Assembly (NCBI GenBank): GCA_008636095.1
Contig: VSJD01000189.1
Coordinates: 1 to 17,156 of the forward strand
Source of the DNA: Kiritimatiellota bacterium
GTDB taxonomy: Bacteria; Verrucomicrobiota; Kiritimatiellia; JAAZAB01
DNA length: 17,156 nt
Direction of reading: 5' to 3'
The position numbers and the translations under genes are program-made. Shown here piece by piece: positions 1 to 8,317 of this stretch. The first letter of the stretch is position 1. Each line of letters opens with the position of its first letter. Below the pieces are notes generated by a model. The model was not told where the DNA came from and ran no database searches. It saw only the letters and a list, made by a program, of their open reading frames with translations.

Positions 1-2394
<2,394 letters not shown>

Positions 2395-2483
2395 GGCAGA
2401 CGATCTCCTTATTTTGCATTGATGACGAAATCAAACCCCTGAGGATCTCAGAAGGCTGGGAATGCCCGTTTCACAGAAGCGGT

Positions 2484-2512
2484 AAGATAGCGCAGGGAAT
2501 TCGGAAAATCAA
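2484..2512 (-). promoter_or_regulatory. Putative sigma70-type promoter of nifJ
   Basis: On the minus strand TTGATT (2512-2507) and TATCTT (2489-2484) are separated by 17 bases. Each hexamer matches the consensus at 4 of 6 positions. The predicted transcript would have a leader of about 80 bases before the ATG. Plausible from position and spacing only. Confidence 0.4.
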
Positions 2513-2581
2513 GCAGATAAAATAACGCGCTGATTTTACTTTTTGCTTGCATTCAGGGGGTGGCAAATTATTGTTTGTTTT

Positions 2582-2682
2582 TAGCCTGCATTATTCATGA
2601 AAACCACATTTTCCGTCATAAGCATTTCAAAGCCAATGGCTTTGAAATTTCGACGCGCCCCGATGCTCTTCGCGATCGGGGC
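2582..2682 (+). repeat. Dispersed two-hairpin repeat, copy 1
   Basis: A 76-bp block beginning TAGCCTGCATTATTC and ending CGACGCG (2582-2657) recurs at 7962-8037 with 68 of 76 identical bases and no indels. Hairpin one is ATTTCAAAGCC, loop AAT, GGCTTTGAAAT (11 bp, perfect here). Hairpin two starts at the final G of the block: GCCCCGAT (2657-2664) pairs with ATCGGGGC (2675-2682). In copy 2 the second hairpin has the same place and stem length but another sequence. Function unknown; a REP/MITE-like element or a structured RNA are both possible. Confidence 0.85.
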
Positions 2683-2707
2683 TTGCTCAAGGCTAACCCT
2701 GAGCACG

Positions 2708-2748
2708 AGCCCTGAGTAAAGTCGAAGGGCTCACGTCGAAGCCCTTCG
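2708..2748. repeat. Overlapping inverted repeats of the CGAAGGGC type
   Basis: Two mutually exclusive stems share one arm: AGCCCT (2708-2713) with AGGGCT (2726-2731), and CGAAGGGC (2723-2730) with GCCCTTCG (2741-2748). Short GTCGAAGGGCTC-type palindromes like this recur between genes in many bacterial genomes. There is no coding content. Confidence 0.6.
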
Positions 2749-2752
2749 GGGG

Positions 2753-2789
2753 ACCTATTCGTAAAGAACTGAAATCTTCATGAATAGGT
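2753..2789. repeat. Imperfect 15-bp inverted repeat
   Basis: ACCTATTCGTAAAGA (2753-2767) and TCTTCATGAATAGGT (2775-2789) pair at 13 of 15 positions across a 7-base loop. The arms contain ATTCGTAA and, reading the other strand, ATTCATGA. These are the same two variants that distinguish the copies of the 76-bp repeat at 2582 and 7962, so this hairpin may belong to that element family. Confidence 0.6.
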
Positions 2790-2911
2790 TAGGTTCGTAG
2801 CATTGTGGTGATGCTTGCTTTACCCGAATATTAAAGCAGCAAAAATAGGTACGGAAACGATCGGCGCCATTGCCGATAAAAAGTTCGCCCGAGGAGAAAT
2901 TACACCCAAAC

Positions 2912-3703
2912 ATGAAGATTCTTACCTGCAATTTAAGAGGTTACGGAAAAGGCGACGGCCATAATGCCTGGATTCATCGAAAGGAACTGTGCATTGATGT
3001 AATAAAGTCGGAAAGACCAGATGTCATCTCCTTCCAGGAAATGGAACAATTTGCCGACTTAACATCTGCTTTTCCCGAGTATGATACTTACGCGATGGTT
3101 GACGAGCCTTGTGGAAGACGTCAGATGAATTGCATTTTCTATCGCAGAGACGGCTATGCAAGGATATCGGCGGGTGGTTACTGGTTATCACAAACACCGC
3201 ACGTGGCAGGTTCGAAATCATGGGACAGCGCATGTGTCCGTCTGGTAAACTGGATTCGGCTGGAAGATAGCACAACAAAAAAGGAGTTCCGGATTGTTAA
3301 CACGCACTTGGATCACGTCAGCCAGCCGGCGCGGGAAAAGCAGGCTGAACTCATAGTTGCCGATTCGTGCGCCTATCCCAGTGCCTACCCCCAGGTTCTA
3401 ACGGGAGACATGAATTGTGATTCGACTAACAAGACCATTGCCATTCTTAAAGCTGGAGGCTGGATTGATACCTATGGAACTGCACATGGGACAGAAAATC
3501 CCGGGCATACCTATCATGCATTCCTCGGGCCAGAGTATAATTCATCTATTGGAAAGATGGACTGGATTTTCACGCGGGGCGAAATACTGGTAAACAATGC
3601 TAAAGTAATCACGCATGCAACAAACGGAAGATTCCCAAGTGACCATTATTTTATCAGCGCCACGCTTATCATTGGAACCCTGCCCCAAAAGAGGGCGAAA
3701 TAG
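2912..3703 (+). CDS. Endonuclease/exonuclease/phosphatase (EEP) family protein
   Basis: A 263-aa protein with the full EEP (DNase I/ExoIII-like) active-site series: N7 in TCNLRG, E43 in SFQEM, N130-x-H132 in NTHLDH, D166-x-N168 in GDMNCD, D217 in KMDW and D244-H245 in PSDH. The family hydrolyses phosphodiester or phosphomonoester bonds with a divalent metal; substrates range from DNA to phospholipids and nucleotides, and nothing here decides which. No signal peptide, so probably cytoplasmic. I start at ATG 2912 because the EEP fold begins at MKILTCN; an in-frame TTG at 2870 would only add 14 residues. GAGGAG at 2891-2896 is a somewhat distant ribosome site. The gene is visibly more AT-rich than its minus-strand neighbours and lies 66 bases ahead of the URO-D-like gene, with which it may be cotranscribed. 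Confidence 0.9.
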   Translation: MKILTCNLRGYGKGDGHNAWIHRKELCIDVIKSERPDVISFQEMEQFADLTSAFPEYDTYAMVDEPCGRRQMNCIFYRRDGYARISAGGYWLSQTPHVAGSKSWDSACVRLVNWIRLEDSTTKKEFRIVNTHLDHVSQPAREKQAELIVADSCAYPSAYPQVLTGDMNCDSTNKTIAILKAGGWIDTYGTAHGTENPGHTYHAFLGPEYNSSIGKMDWIFTRGEILVNNAKVITHATNGRFPSDHYFISATLIIGTLPQKRAK

Positions 3704-3710
3704 ACGATTC

Positions 3711-3737
3711 AGGTTACGCCGCAAAGCGGCGAACCTG
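3711..3737. repeat. Intercistronic hairpin between the EEP and URO-D-like genes
   Basis: CAGGTT and CGCCGC on the left pair with GCGGCG and AACCTG on the right around an AAA loop, with one bulged A (12 bp in total). It lies 8 bases after the EEP stop codon. No T-run follows, so it is not a clear terminator; it could be an mRNA 3'-end stabiliser or a partial read-through stop. Bases 3744-3756 just after it form a GTTC/GTTGGGC stretch discussed as a finding. Confidence 0.6.
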
Positions 3738-3757
3738 GCCCCGAACGTTCGTTGGGC

Positions 3758-3763
3758 AAGGAG
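3758..3763 (+). promoter_or_regulatory. Ribosome binding site that sets the URO-D-like start
   Basis: AAGGAG ends 6 bases before ATG 3770. Three other in-frame starts exist: TTG 3752 lies upstream of it, ATG 3764 directly abuts it, and ATG 3776 is 12 bases away. The spacing therefore favours 3770. Confidence 0.65.
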
Positions 3764-3769
3764 ATGGAT

Positions 3770-5014
3770 ATGACAATGAAGATTACAAATTCGGATCGGA
3801 GCATCTTGCGGGGCTTGGCCAGACGTGTCGCGGATATTGCAGACGATCCTCTAATCGCCGGGCGGCGGCAAAGGTGGGTCGCGCATAATTCGCTACGTTC
3901 CACGTGTCCCATGATGCTTGTATTTCCCGAAGGATCATGGTGCGAACTGCTTCCCGACGTATCGCTTAAGTGTGCGGACAGAAGCGCACGCACGATTGAG
4001 TTTGAACTTCGCCGGCGTATCTACGGATGGGAACATTTCCGGGATGACACGGTGGTTGAAAAAAACCTGGTCGTAGGAAAGCAGACTACGAACAGCGGAT
4101 GGGGATTGGAGGCCCAGTGGATCCAGAGCCCGGAAGCGCGCGGAGCCCGCCACTTTGATCCTGTCATTAAAGATCCGGCCGATCTTTCAAAACTCCGATT
4201 TCCGGAGATTGGTTATGACGAAAAAGCCTCCCTGCAGGCTTTCAGCGAAATGCAAGACCTTTTCGGCGATATCCTGAACGTGACGCTGGAAGGTGTAAAA
4301 CACATTTCCTACCACTTGATGAGACAATATACGGAACTCAGAGGACTGGAAGAAGTGATGGTGGATATGTATGCCGAACCGCAAATGCTTCACGACGCGA
4401 TGAGGTTTCTGGAAAAAGGTCATCGACGCGTTCTGCGGCAGTATGTGGAACAGAACCTCTTGTCGTTTAACAACGACAACACATACCACAGCTCAGGTGG
4501 AAACAGCTACACCGATGAACTCCCGTTGCCGGATGCCGATCCGCAGCATGCTCGTCCCCAAGACATGTGGGCCAGCGCGGAAGCCCAGGAAATGGCGCAG
4601 GTCAGCCCTGAACACCATGCTGAATTCGTTCTGCAGTACGAGAAGCGTCTCTTGGAGCCATTTGGCTTGACGGGTTACGGATGCTGTGAGGACCTTACCC
4701 GTAAACTTGGCGATGTATTTACGATTCCGCACATCCGGCGCATCTCTATTTCGCCATGGTCCGATGTGGATGCATGCGCCGAGAAACTGAAGGGGGACTT
4801 TATCTTCTCGTGGAAGCCTAATCCGGCTCACCTCGTCGGCCACTTCAACGAAAATGCCGTCCGGGAATACATCCGGCACACGGTTGAGGTTGCTCAACGC
4901 AATGGATGTGTGCTGGAGATGATCCTGAAAGATACTCACACCTGTGAACATCATCCGGAACGGTTTGACCGCTGGACGCAGATTGCCCGAGAAGTGATCC
5001 TTGAGGCAGTGTGA
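3770..5014 (+). CDS. Uroporphyrinogen decarboxylase (URO-D)-like family protein
   Basis: A 414-aa protein that I place in the URO-D superfamily (PF01208-like), the fold shared by heme-pathway HemE and by the corrinoid:CoM methyltransferases MtaA/CmuA. It is not a normal HemE: it is longer than the usual roughly 350 aa and lacks the N-terminal HemE signature. Family-like features are PEI at 145-147, GYGCCEDL near 302-309 and DTHTCEHH near 388-395. C305, C306, H390, C392, H394 and H395 could form a metal site like the His-Cys zinc site of MtaA; that is inference. No signal peptide or membrane segment. No corrinoid protein or methyltransferase partner gene is in the window. I recall similar proteins, of unknown role, as common in Lentisphaerota and Planctomycetota. 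It follows the EEP gene and is convergent with the YuiD-like gene. Confidence 0.8.
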   Translation: MTMKITNSDRSILRGLARRVADIADDPLIAGRRQRWVAHNSLRSTCPMMLVFPEGSWCELLPDVSLKCADRSARTIEFELRRRIYGWEHFRDDTVVEKNLVVGKQTTNSGWGLEAQWIQSPEARGARHFDPVIKDPADLSKLRFPEIGYDEKASLQAFSEMQDLFGDILNVTLEGVKHISYHLMRQYTELRGLEEVMVDMYAEPQMLHDAMRFLEKGHRRVLRQYVEQNLLSFNNDNTYHSSGGNSYTDELPLPDADPQHARPQDMWASAEAQEMAQVSPEHHAEFVLQYEKRLLEPFGLTGYGCCEDLTRKLGDVFTIPHIRRISISPWSDVDACAEKLKGDFIFSWKPNPAHLVGHFNENAVREYIRHTVEVAQRNGCVLEMILKDTHTCEHHPERFDRWTQIAREVILEAV

Positions 5015-5114
5015 TGATTTTCCGAACAAGACGGATGCAGACGAAGCGTGACCGCGCACCTGATCCACGAAGTTCGCGGAAAGAATAAAATAGTGACTTT
5101 GAGACTCCCCTTTG

Positions 5115-5163
5115 AGCTCCTTGGGACTTAAGCTCGGTCCGTCCCGACTCTATGATGTCGGGA
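5115..5163. terminator. Weak hairpins in the convergent spacer
   Basis: The 194-base space between the converging URO-D-like and YuiD-like genes holds GAGCT/AGCTC (5115-5119 with 5132-5136) and a better stem TCCCGAC (5142-5148) with GTCGGGA (5157-5163) over an 8-base loop. Neither is followed by a T-run on either strand, so a bidirectional terminator is suggested by position only. Confidence 0.3.
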
Positions 5164-5208
5164 TGCGCGTCGCTTCCACCCGACCGACTTGCTCGCACCT
5201 TCATCCAA

Positions 5209-5679
5209 TCAGCCGCCATGCGTCATGGCCACGGCATGCACCAGGAGGGCGACCATGATGCCCATCAGCATGCCGAGGAACACTTCCGTTTCAGAATGTC
5301 CCAGCAGTTCGGCCAGATGTTCGTGGGAAAACCGGTGCGTCTTGAACAGTTCGTCCAGCATCTTATTCAAAACGCGGGCCTGCTGGCCGGCGGCCCGGCG
5401 CACGCTCTGGGCATCGAACATGACGATGGCGGCAAAGGCCAGGGTAACAGCAAACAGTGGATCCGCGGTGCCCATGCGGATGGCCACCGAGGTGCAGAGC
5501 GCCGCGGCCAGCGAAGAATGGGCGCTGGGTATGCCGCCCGTACTGACCAGGAAGCCAAAATTAATTTTCCGCACACGCACGAAAAAGCAGATCATTTTCG
5601 CGACCTGCGCCAGCATCCAGCCGCAGAAGATCGCCCAGAATGTCGGATTAAACCACCAGCCTGTCCAGATTGAATGCAT
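5209..5679 (-). CDS. YuiD-like divergent PAP2 family membrane protein (DUF212)
   Basis: A 156-aa integral membrane protein matching Bacillus YuiD (about 158 aa) in length and in the two signature blocks, GGIPSAHSS and DAQSVRRAAGQQA. The family is related to acid phosphatase/vanadium haloperoxidase (PAP2) enzymes and is thought to act on lipid-linked phosphate, but no substrate is established. Hydrophobic segments: about 10-30, 45-60, 70-90 and a C-terminal one near 133-150. I start at ATG 5679, one base after the TAA of the sugar transferase; upstream in-frame codons overlap that gene and add nothing family-like. No good Shine-Dalgarno is visible, so translation is probably coupled to the transferase. 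A role in recycling or dephosphorylating polyprenyl phosphate would fit the neighbour but is inference. Confidence 0.88.
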   Translation of the reverse strand: MHSIWTGWWFNPTFWAIFCGWMLAQVAKMICFFVRVRKINFGFLVSTGGIPSAHSSLAAALCTSVAIRMGTADPLFAVTLAFAAIVMFDAQSVRRAAGQQARVLNKMLDELFKTHRFSHEHLAELLGHSETEVFLGMLMGIMVALLVHAVAMTHGG

Positions 5680-5680
5680 A

Positions 5681-7096
5681 TTAATACGCGTTTTCGCGGC
5701 TGAATAATGTTTTGGCCAGGATCTTGAAATCAAAGGCCAGCGACCAGTTTTCCAGGTAATAGAGATCGTACTTGATGCGTTCCCGAATGTCCGTGTTCCC
5801 GCGCAGGCCGCTGACCTGCGCCCAACCGGTCAGGCCCGGCTTGGAAGCGTGGCGCCACATATAGCGGCTGATCTCCTCCTTGAACTGTTCAACGAAACAA
5901 GGTCGTTCCGGACGCGGCCCTACCAGGCTCATCTCGCCCTTCAACACGTTCCAGAGCTGGGGCAGTTCATCCAGGTTATGCCGACGCAGGAAAGCGCCGA
6001 TGCGCGTGCGGCGCGGATCGTTTTCCACAGCCCAGACCGGGCCGGTCCCGACCTCCGCATCCAGTACCATAGTGCGAAACTTGATCAGCTGGAACGGCCG
6101 ACCGCTCTCGCCACAACGCTCCTGGCGGTAAAAGACAGGCCCCGGCGAATCCCGCTTGATCAGAATCGCAAACACCAGCAGGAGGGGCACCGCCAGGATC
6201 AACCCGCACAGGGCGCTCAACACATCCTCCACCCGTTTGACCAGCCGGTTCCAGAAATTATCCAGCGGCCAGCGGCTGACGCCCAGCAGGGGAATTTCGG
6301 CAATGGTCTGCATGTCCACCCGGCCGGTCATCACGTAGAGCAGGTCCGGCACAAGGGTGAACGTGACAAGCGACTGCTCGCACAAAAGGATTAACTCGAT
6401 CGTACAGGCGTGGTCAATCGTGGTGTCGGTAAGGATCACCTGGTCGGCCTGGTTGGATTCAATGAAAGCGCGCAGGTCATCCAGCGTGCCTTTCACCAGT
6501 TCGCGGGGAATATCCGGATGCGTTTCACCGGCGCGTGTCTGAAAAAAAGCCACCACCTGCGCGCCCAGACGCGGTTCCTGTTTAAGCGCTTTCTTCAAAC
6601 GCGCCGCGATGGCATCGGTGCCCACGATGGCCACCCGGTTGACCACGCACCGGTGGCGGGCCAGGTGCAATTCCCAGCGAAAGAGCGCGTAGCGTTCCAG
6701 CAATACCAGCAAAAGCACGGTCACTACCGAGACGAGCACGGTCACGCGCGAAAAAGGCGGTTCGGTCCGCAGTACGAAGGCCAACGCTACGGCGACCAGA
6801 AGACCCAGCAGGACACCATGCACAAGGCGGGGGATCTTGTCGCCGAACGTGCCGATCTGCGGGCGGACGTAAAGGCCCAGGGACTGGAAAATCAGCAGGA
6901 ATAGAAACGCGCCGACGAACGCGCCCTGGGCATACATGCCGTACAGATGGACGGGCGGCTGGTCGTGAAAGAGCGGAATCAGCCCGCTGTCAAACCGGAG
7001 CCAGGTGGCCAGCAGAAAACCGATAAACACGGCCAGCGCGTCGCCGGCAATCGCCGTGCAACTGGCCAGCACATCGGATGTATCGCGGACACGCAT
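5681..7096 (-). CDS. Undecaprenyl-phosphate sugar phosphotransferase (WcaJ-type polyprenyl glycosylphosphotransferase)
   Basis: Membrane enzyme that moves a sugar-1-phosphate from a nucleotide sugar to undecaprenyl phosphate, the first step of exopolysaccharide, capsule or O-antigen repeat synthesis. Numbering from ATG 7096 (471 aa): four N-terminal membrane segments (about 8-32, 55-77, 92-110, 117-135); a Rossmann-like domain starting near VAIVGTDA (155); a fifth hydrophobic segment (about 290-313); and the C-terminal bacterial sugar transferase domain with PGPVFYRQER, KFRTM, LDELPQLWNVLKGEMSLVGPRP (D376-E377 is the family's acidic pair) and KPGLTGWAQVSG. The frame also permits ATG 7195 (504 aa), but the extra 33 residues are hydrophilic, family-unlike and overlap a repeat (7172-7190), so I prefer 7096; neither start has a strong ribosome site. 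Sugar specificity cannot be read. Confidence 0.92.
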   Translation of the reverse strand: MRVRDTSDVLASCTAIAGDALAVFIGFLLATWLRFDSGLIPLFHDQPPVHLYGMYAQGAFVGAFLFLLIFQSLGLYVRPQIGTFGDKIPRLVHGVLLGLLVAVALAFVLRTEPPFSRVTVLVSVVTVLLLVLLERYALFRWELHLARHRCVVNRVAIVGTDAIAARLKKALKQEPRLGAQVVAFFQTRAGETHPDIPRELVKGTLDDLRAFIESNQADQVILTDTTIDHACTIELILLCEQSLVTFTLVPDLLYVMTGRVDMQTIAEIPLLGVSRWPLDNFWNRLVKRVEDVLSALCGLILAVPLLLVFAILIKRDSPGPVFYRQERCGESGRPFQLIKFRTMVLDAEVGTGPVWAVENDPRRTRIGAFLRRHNLDELPQLWNVLKGEMSLVGPRPERPCFVEQFKEEISRYMWRHASKPGLTGWAQVSGLRGNTDIRERIKYDLYYLENWSLAFDFKILAKTLFSRENAY

Positions 7097-7171
7097 TTCT
7101 TTATTCGTTCTTGGTTCTTCCGGCGTCGTTGCCTGGCGCCTGTCCTCTGTATTCAGACATTCGACGTTCGG

Positions 7172-7190
7172 TCCGCCAGCTGACGGATTG
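7172..7190 (-). repeat. Palindromic repeat copy upstream of the sugar transferase
   Basis: Read on the minus strand this matches bases 15175-15193 in all but one position, around a TCCGTCAGCTGACGGA palindrome (one mismatch here). It lies between the DJ-1 stop at 7209 and the preferred transferase start at 7096. Confidence 0.6.
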
Positions 7191-7208
7191 GGCATCTGCT
7201 TGTGTCAA

Positions 7209-7754
7209 CTACGGCTTAACAACCATACTTTTCGCCAGTTCATCGGCCTTCCGATCGCCTTCCACGGCACGAATAAGGGCCAGAGCGAATTCGAAGGCCG
7301 TGCCCGGCGCCTGGCTCGTAATCAGGCGACCGTCCACCACCACCCGGTCATTCAGCCGCGAAGTTTGCGTAAGTTCGCCGGCTACCCCGGGATGGCAGGT
7401 TACCCGCCGGCCTTTCAACACGCCCGCCGCCTGCAATAACAGCGGGCCGGCGCAAATGGCGGCCAACCATTTACCGTTCGCCATGAAGGTTCGCACGGTC
7501 GCCAGCAGACGTTCATCCTTTGTCATCGCCATAACCCCGTCCCAGCCACCGGGAATCACGAGCATATCGAAGGACTCCGGAGTGACGTCCGCCCAGGCAA
7601 CATCCGGCACGAGCCGCACGCCCCGCGATGCCCGGATGGTACCCGCGCCAAGGCCCACAATGGCCACGTTCCACTTCGCCCGGCGGAAGGTGTCCGCAAC
7701 AATCACAATTTCCATCTCTTCACTGCCGTCGGCCACAGGCATCAAAACATTCAT
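7209..7754 (-). CDS. DJ-1/PfpI (ThiJ/YajL-type) family protein
   Basis: A 181-aa cytosolic protein of the DJ-1 superfamily; members act as glyoxalase/deglycase-like enzymes, chaperones or oxidative-stress sensors. Visible: the nucleophile-elbow Cys101 in AAICAGP, the conserved acidic E15 in DGSEEMEIV that contacts that Cys in DJ-1, IPGGWDG (67-73), CHPG and a C-terminal TSQAPGTAFEFAL block typical of DJ-1/YajL. Length agrees with YajL (196) and DJ-1 (189). The start is ATG 7754 because the fold begins MNVLMPVADGSEE; the open frame runs back to 7871, but those 39 residues are unlike the family. A minus-strand TATTAT at 7802-7797 could be a -10 element without a good -35. It is the first gene of a likely unit with the sugar transferase and YuiD-like protein; the biochemical link is unclear. 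Confidence 0.92.
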   Translation of the reverse strand: MNVLMPVADGSEEMEIVIVADTFRRAKWNVAIVGLGAGTIRASRGVRLVPDVAWADVTPESFDMLVIPGGWDGVMAMTKDERLLATVRTFMANGKWLAAICAGPLLLQAAGVLKGRRVTCHPGVAGELTQTSRLNDRVVVDGRLITSQAPGTAFEFALALIRAVEGDRKADELAKSMVVKP

Positions 7755-7860
7755 GGCGCTTGTCTCTGACGGAACACATGCCGTCCAATCAGGTCTATAA
7801 TATCCGGCAAACCCTGAAGCATGCCCCGTTTTTACGGAAGCGCGTCGAAGCCCGGAGGGC

Positions 7861-7889
7861 GGATATTTCACGACAAGCGTGAAATATCC
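7861..7889. repeat. Perfect 12-bp inverted repeat with a 5-base loop
   Basis: GGATATTTCACG (7861-7872), loop ACAAG, CGTGAAATATCC (7878-7889), with further G/C-rich flanks. It is far from any stop codon and lacks a T-run, so I call it an intergenic palindromic repeat and not a terminator. Confidence 0.7.
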
Positions 7890-7961
7890 GGGCGAACTGG
7901 TCCCTTGTTATGCAATTAACTTAGCAGGGGCACCGGCGCTTGTCGAGCCACCAGACAACTC

Positions 7962-8055
7962 TAGCCTGCATTATTCGTAAAAAACAGATTTTCATTCATA
8001 AGCATTTCAAAGCCAACGACTTTGAAATTTCGACGCGCCTGCAAAAATTGCAGGC
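7962..8055 (+). repeat. Dispersed two-hairpin repeat, copy 2
   Basis: Same orientation as copy 1 at 2582: 76 bp, 8 substitutions, no indels. Hairpin one is kept but has one C/A mismatch (AGCC-AAC-GACT). Hairpin two begins at the same base: GCCTGCAA (8037-8044), loop AAA, TTGCAGGC (8048-8055). Both copies continue with CTT. Hairpin two could stop plus-strand transcription, but no plus-strand gene precedes it. Confidence 0.85.
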
Positions 8056-8317
8056 TTTCATGATCCGGTCCTTTCATTTTGTGTGTTCCGTTTATTCCCG
8101 CCAATGTTAATTGGAATTGAACACGGCCCGAGCTATCAGGCAACATCCATGAACGGCGATAAACCTTGCGCAATCAGATCCGCGTTCATAAAGTGCGGGC
8201 ACGGCTGCTGCGGTAATTTTCACATCATTCCTCAGTCACTGTGAATGAATATCTACTATTTCAGGGCTGCCCCTGGTTTCCATACGGCTTCTCTGAAAAC
8301 GAATTTGAGATTTGACA

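Larger units (their letters stand above)
2395..2911. other. Gene-free divergent spacer between nifJ and the EEP gene
   Basis: No credible coding frame in 517 bases. The nifJ side (2395-2512) holds its ribosome binding site and likely promoter. Bases 2582-2789 are a mosaic of inverted repeats, listed separately. Bases 2790-2890 show no structure I can name. A recognisable promoter for the plus-strand EEP gene was not seen. Confidence 0.7.
7755..8317. other. Gene-free spacer between the lactonase and DJ-1 genes
   Basis: 563 bases without a credible gene on either strand. It holds a perfect hairpin at 7861-7889 and copy 2 of the 76-bp repeat at 7962-8055. Bases 8056-8317, just downstream of the lactonase stop, show no terminator or gene that I can support. 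Confidence 0.7.

Noticed and set aside
2870..2911. TTG start adding 14 residues to the EEP protein
   Set aside because: The added residues are not part of the fold, and the EEP domain begins exactly at ATG 2912.
3711..3756. Integron cassette site (attC) as a called feature
   Set aside because: Only one core-like end is present and no second site or integrase is in the window; kept only as a low-interest finding.
8056..8317. Possible small gene or RNA downstream of the lactonase
   Set aside because: No frame with a start, ribosome site and plausible composition, and no strong fold was found.
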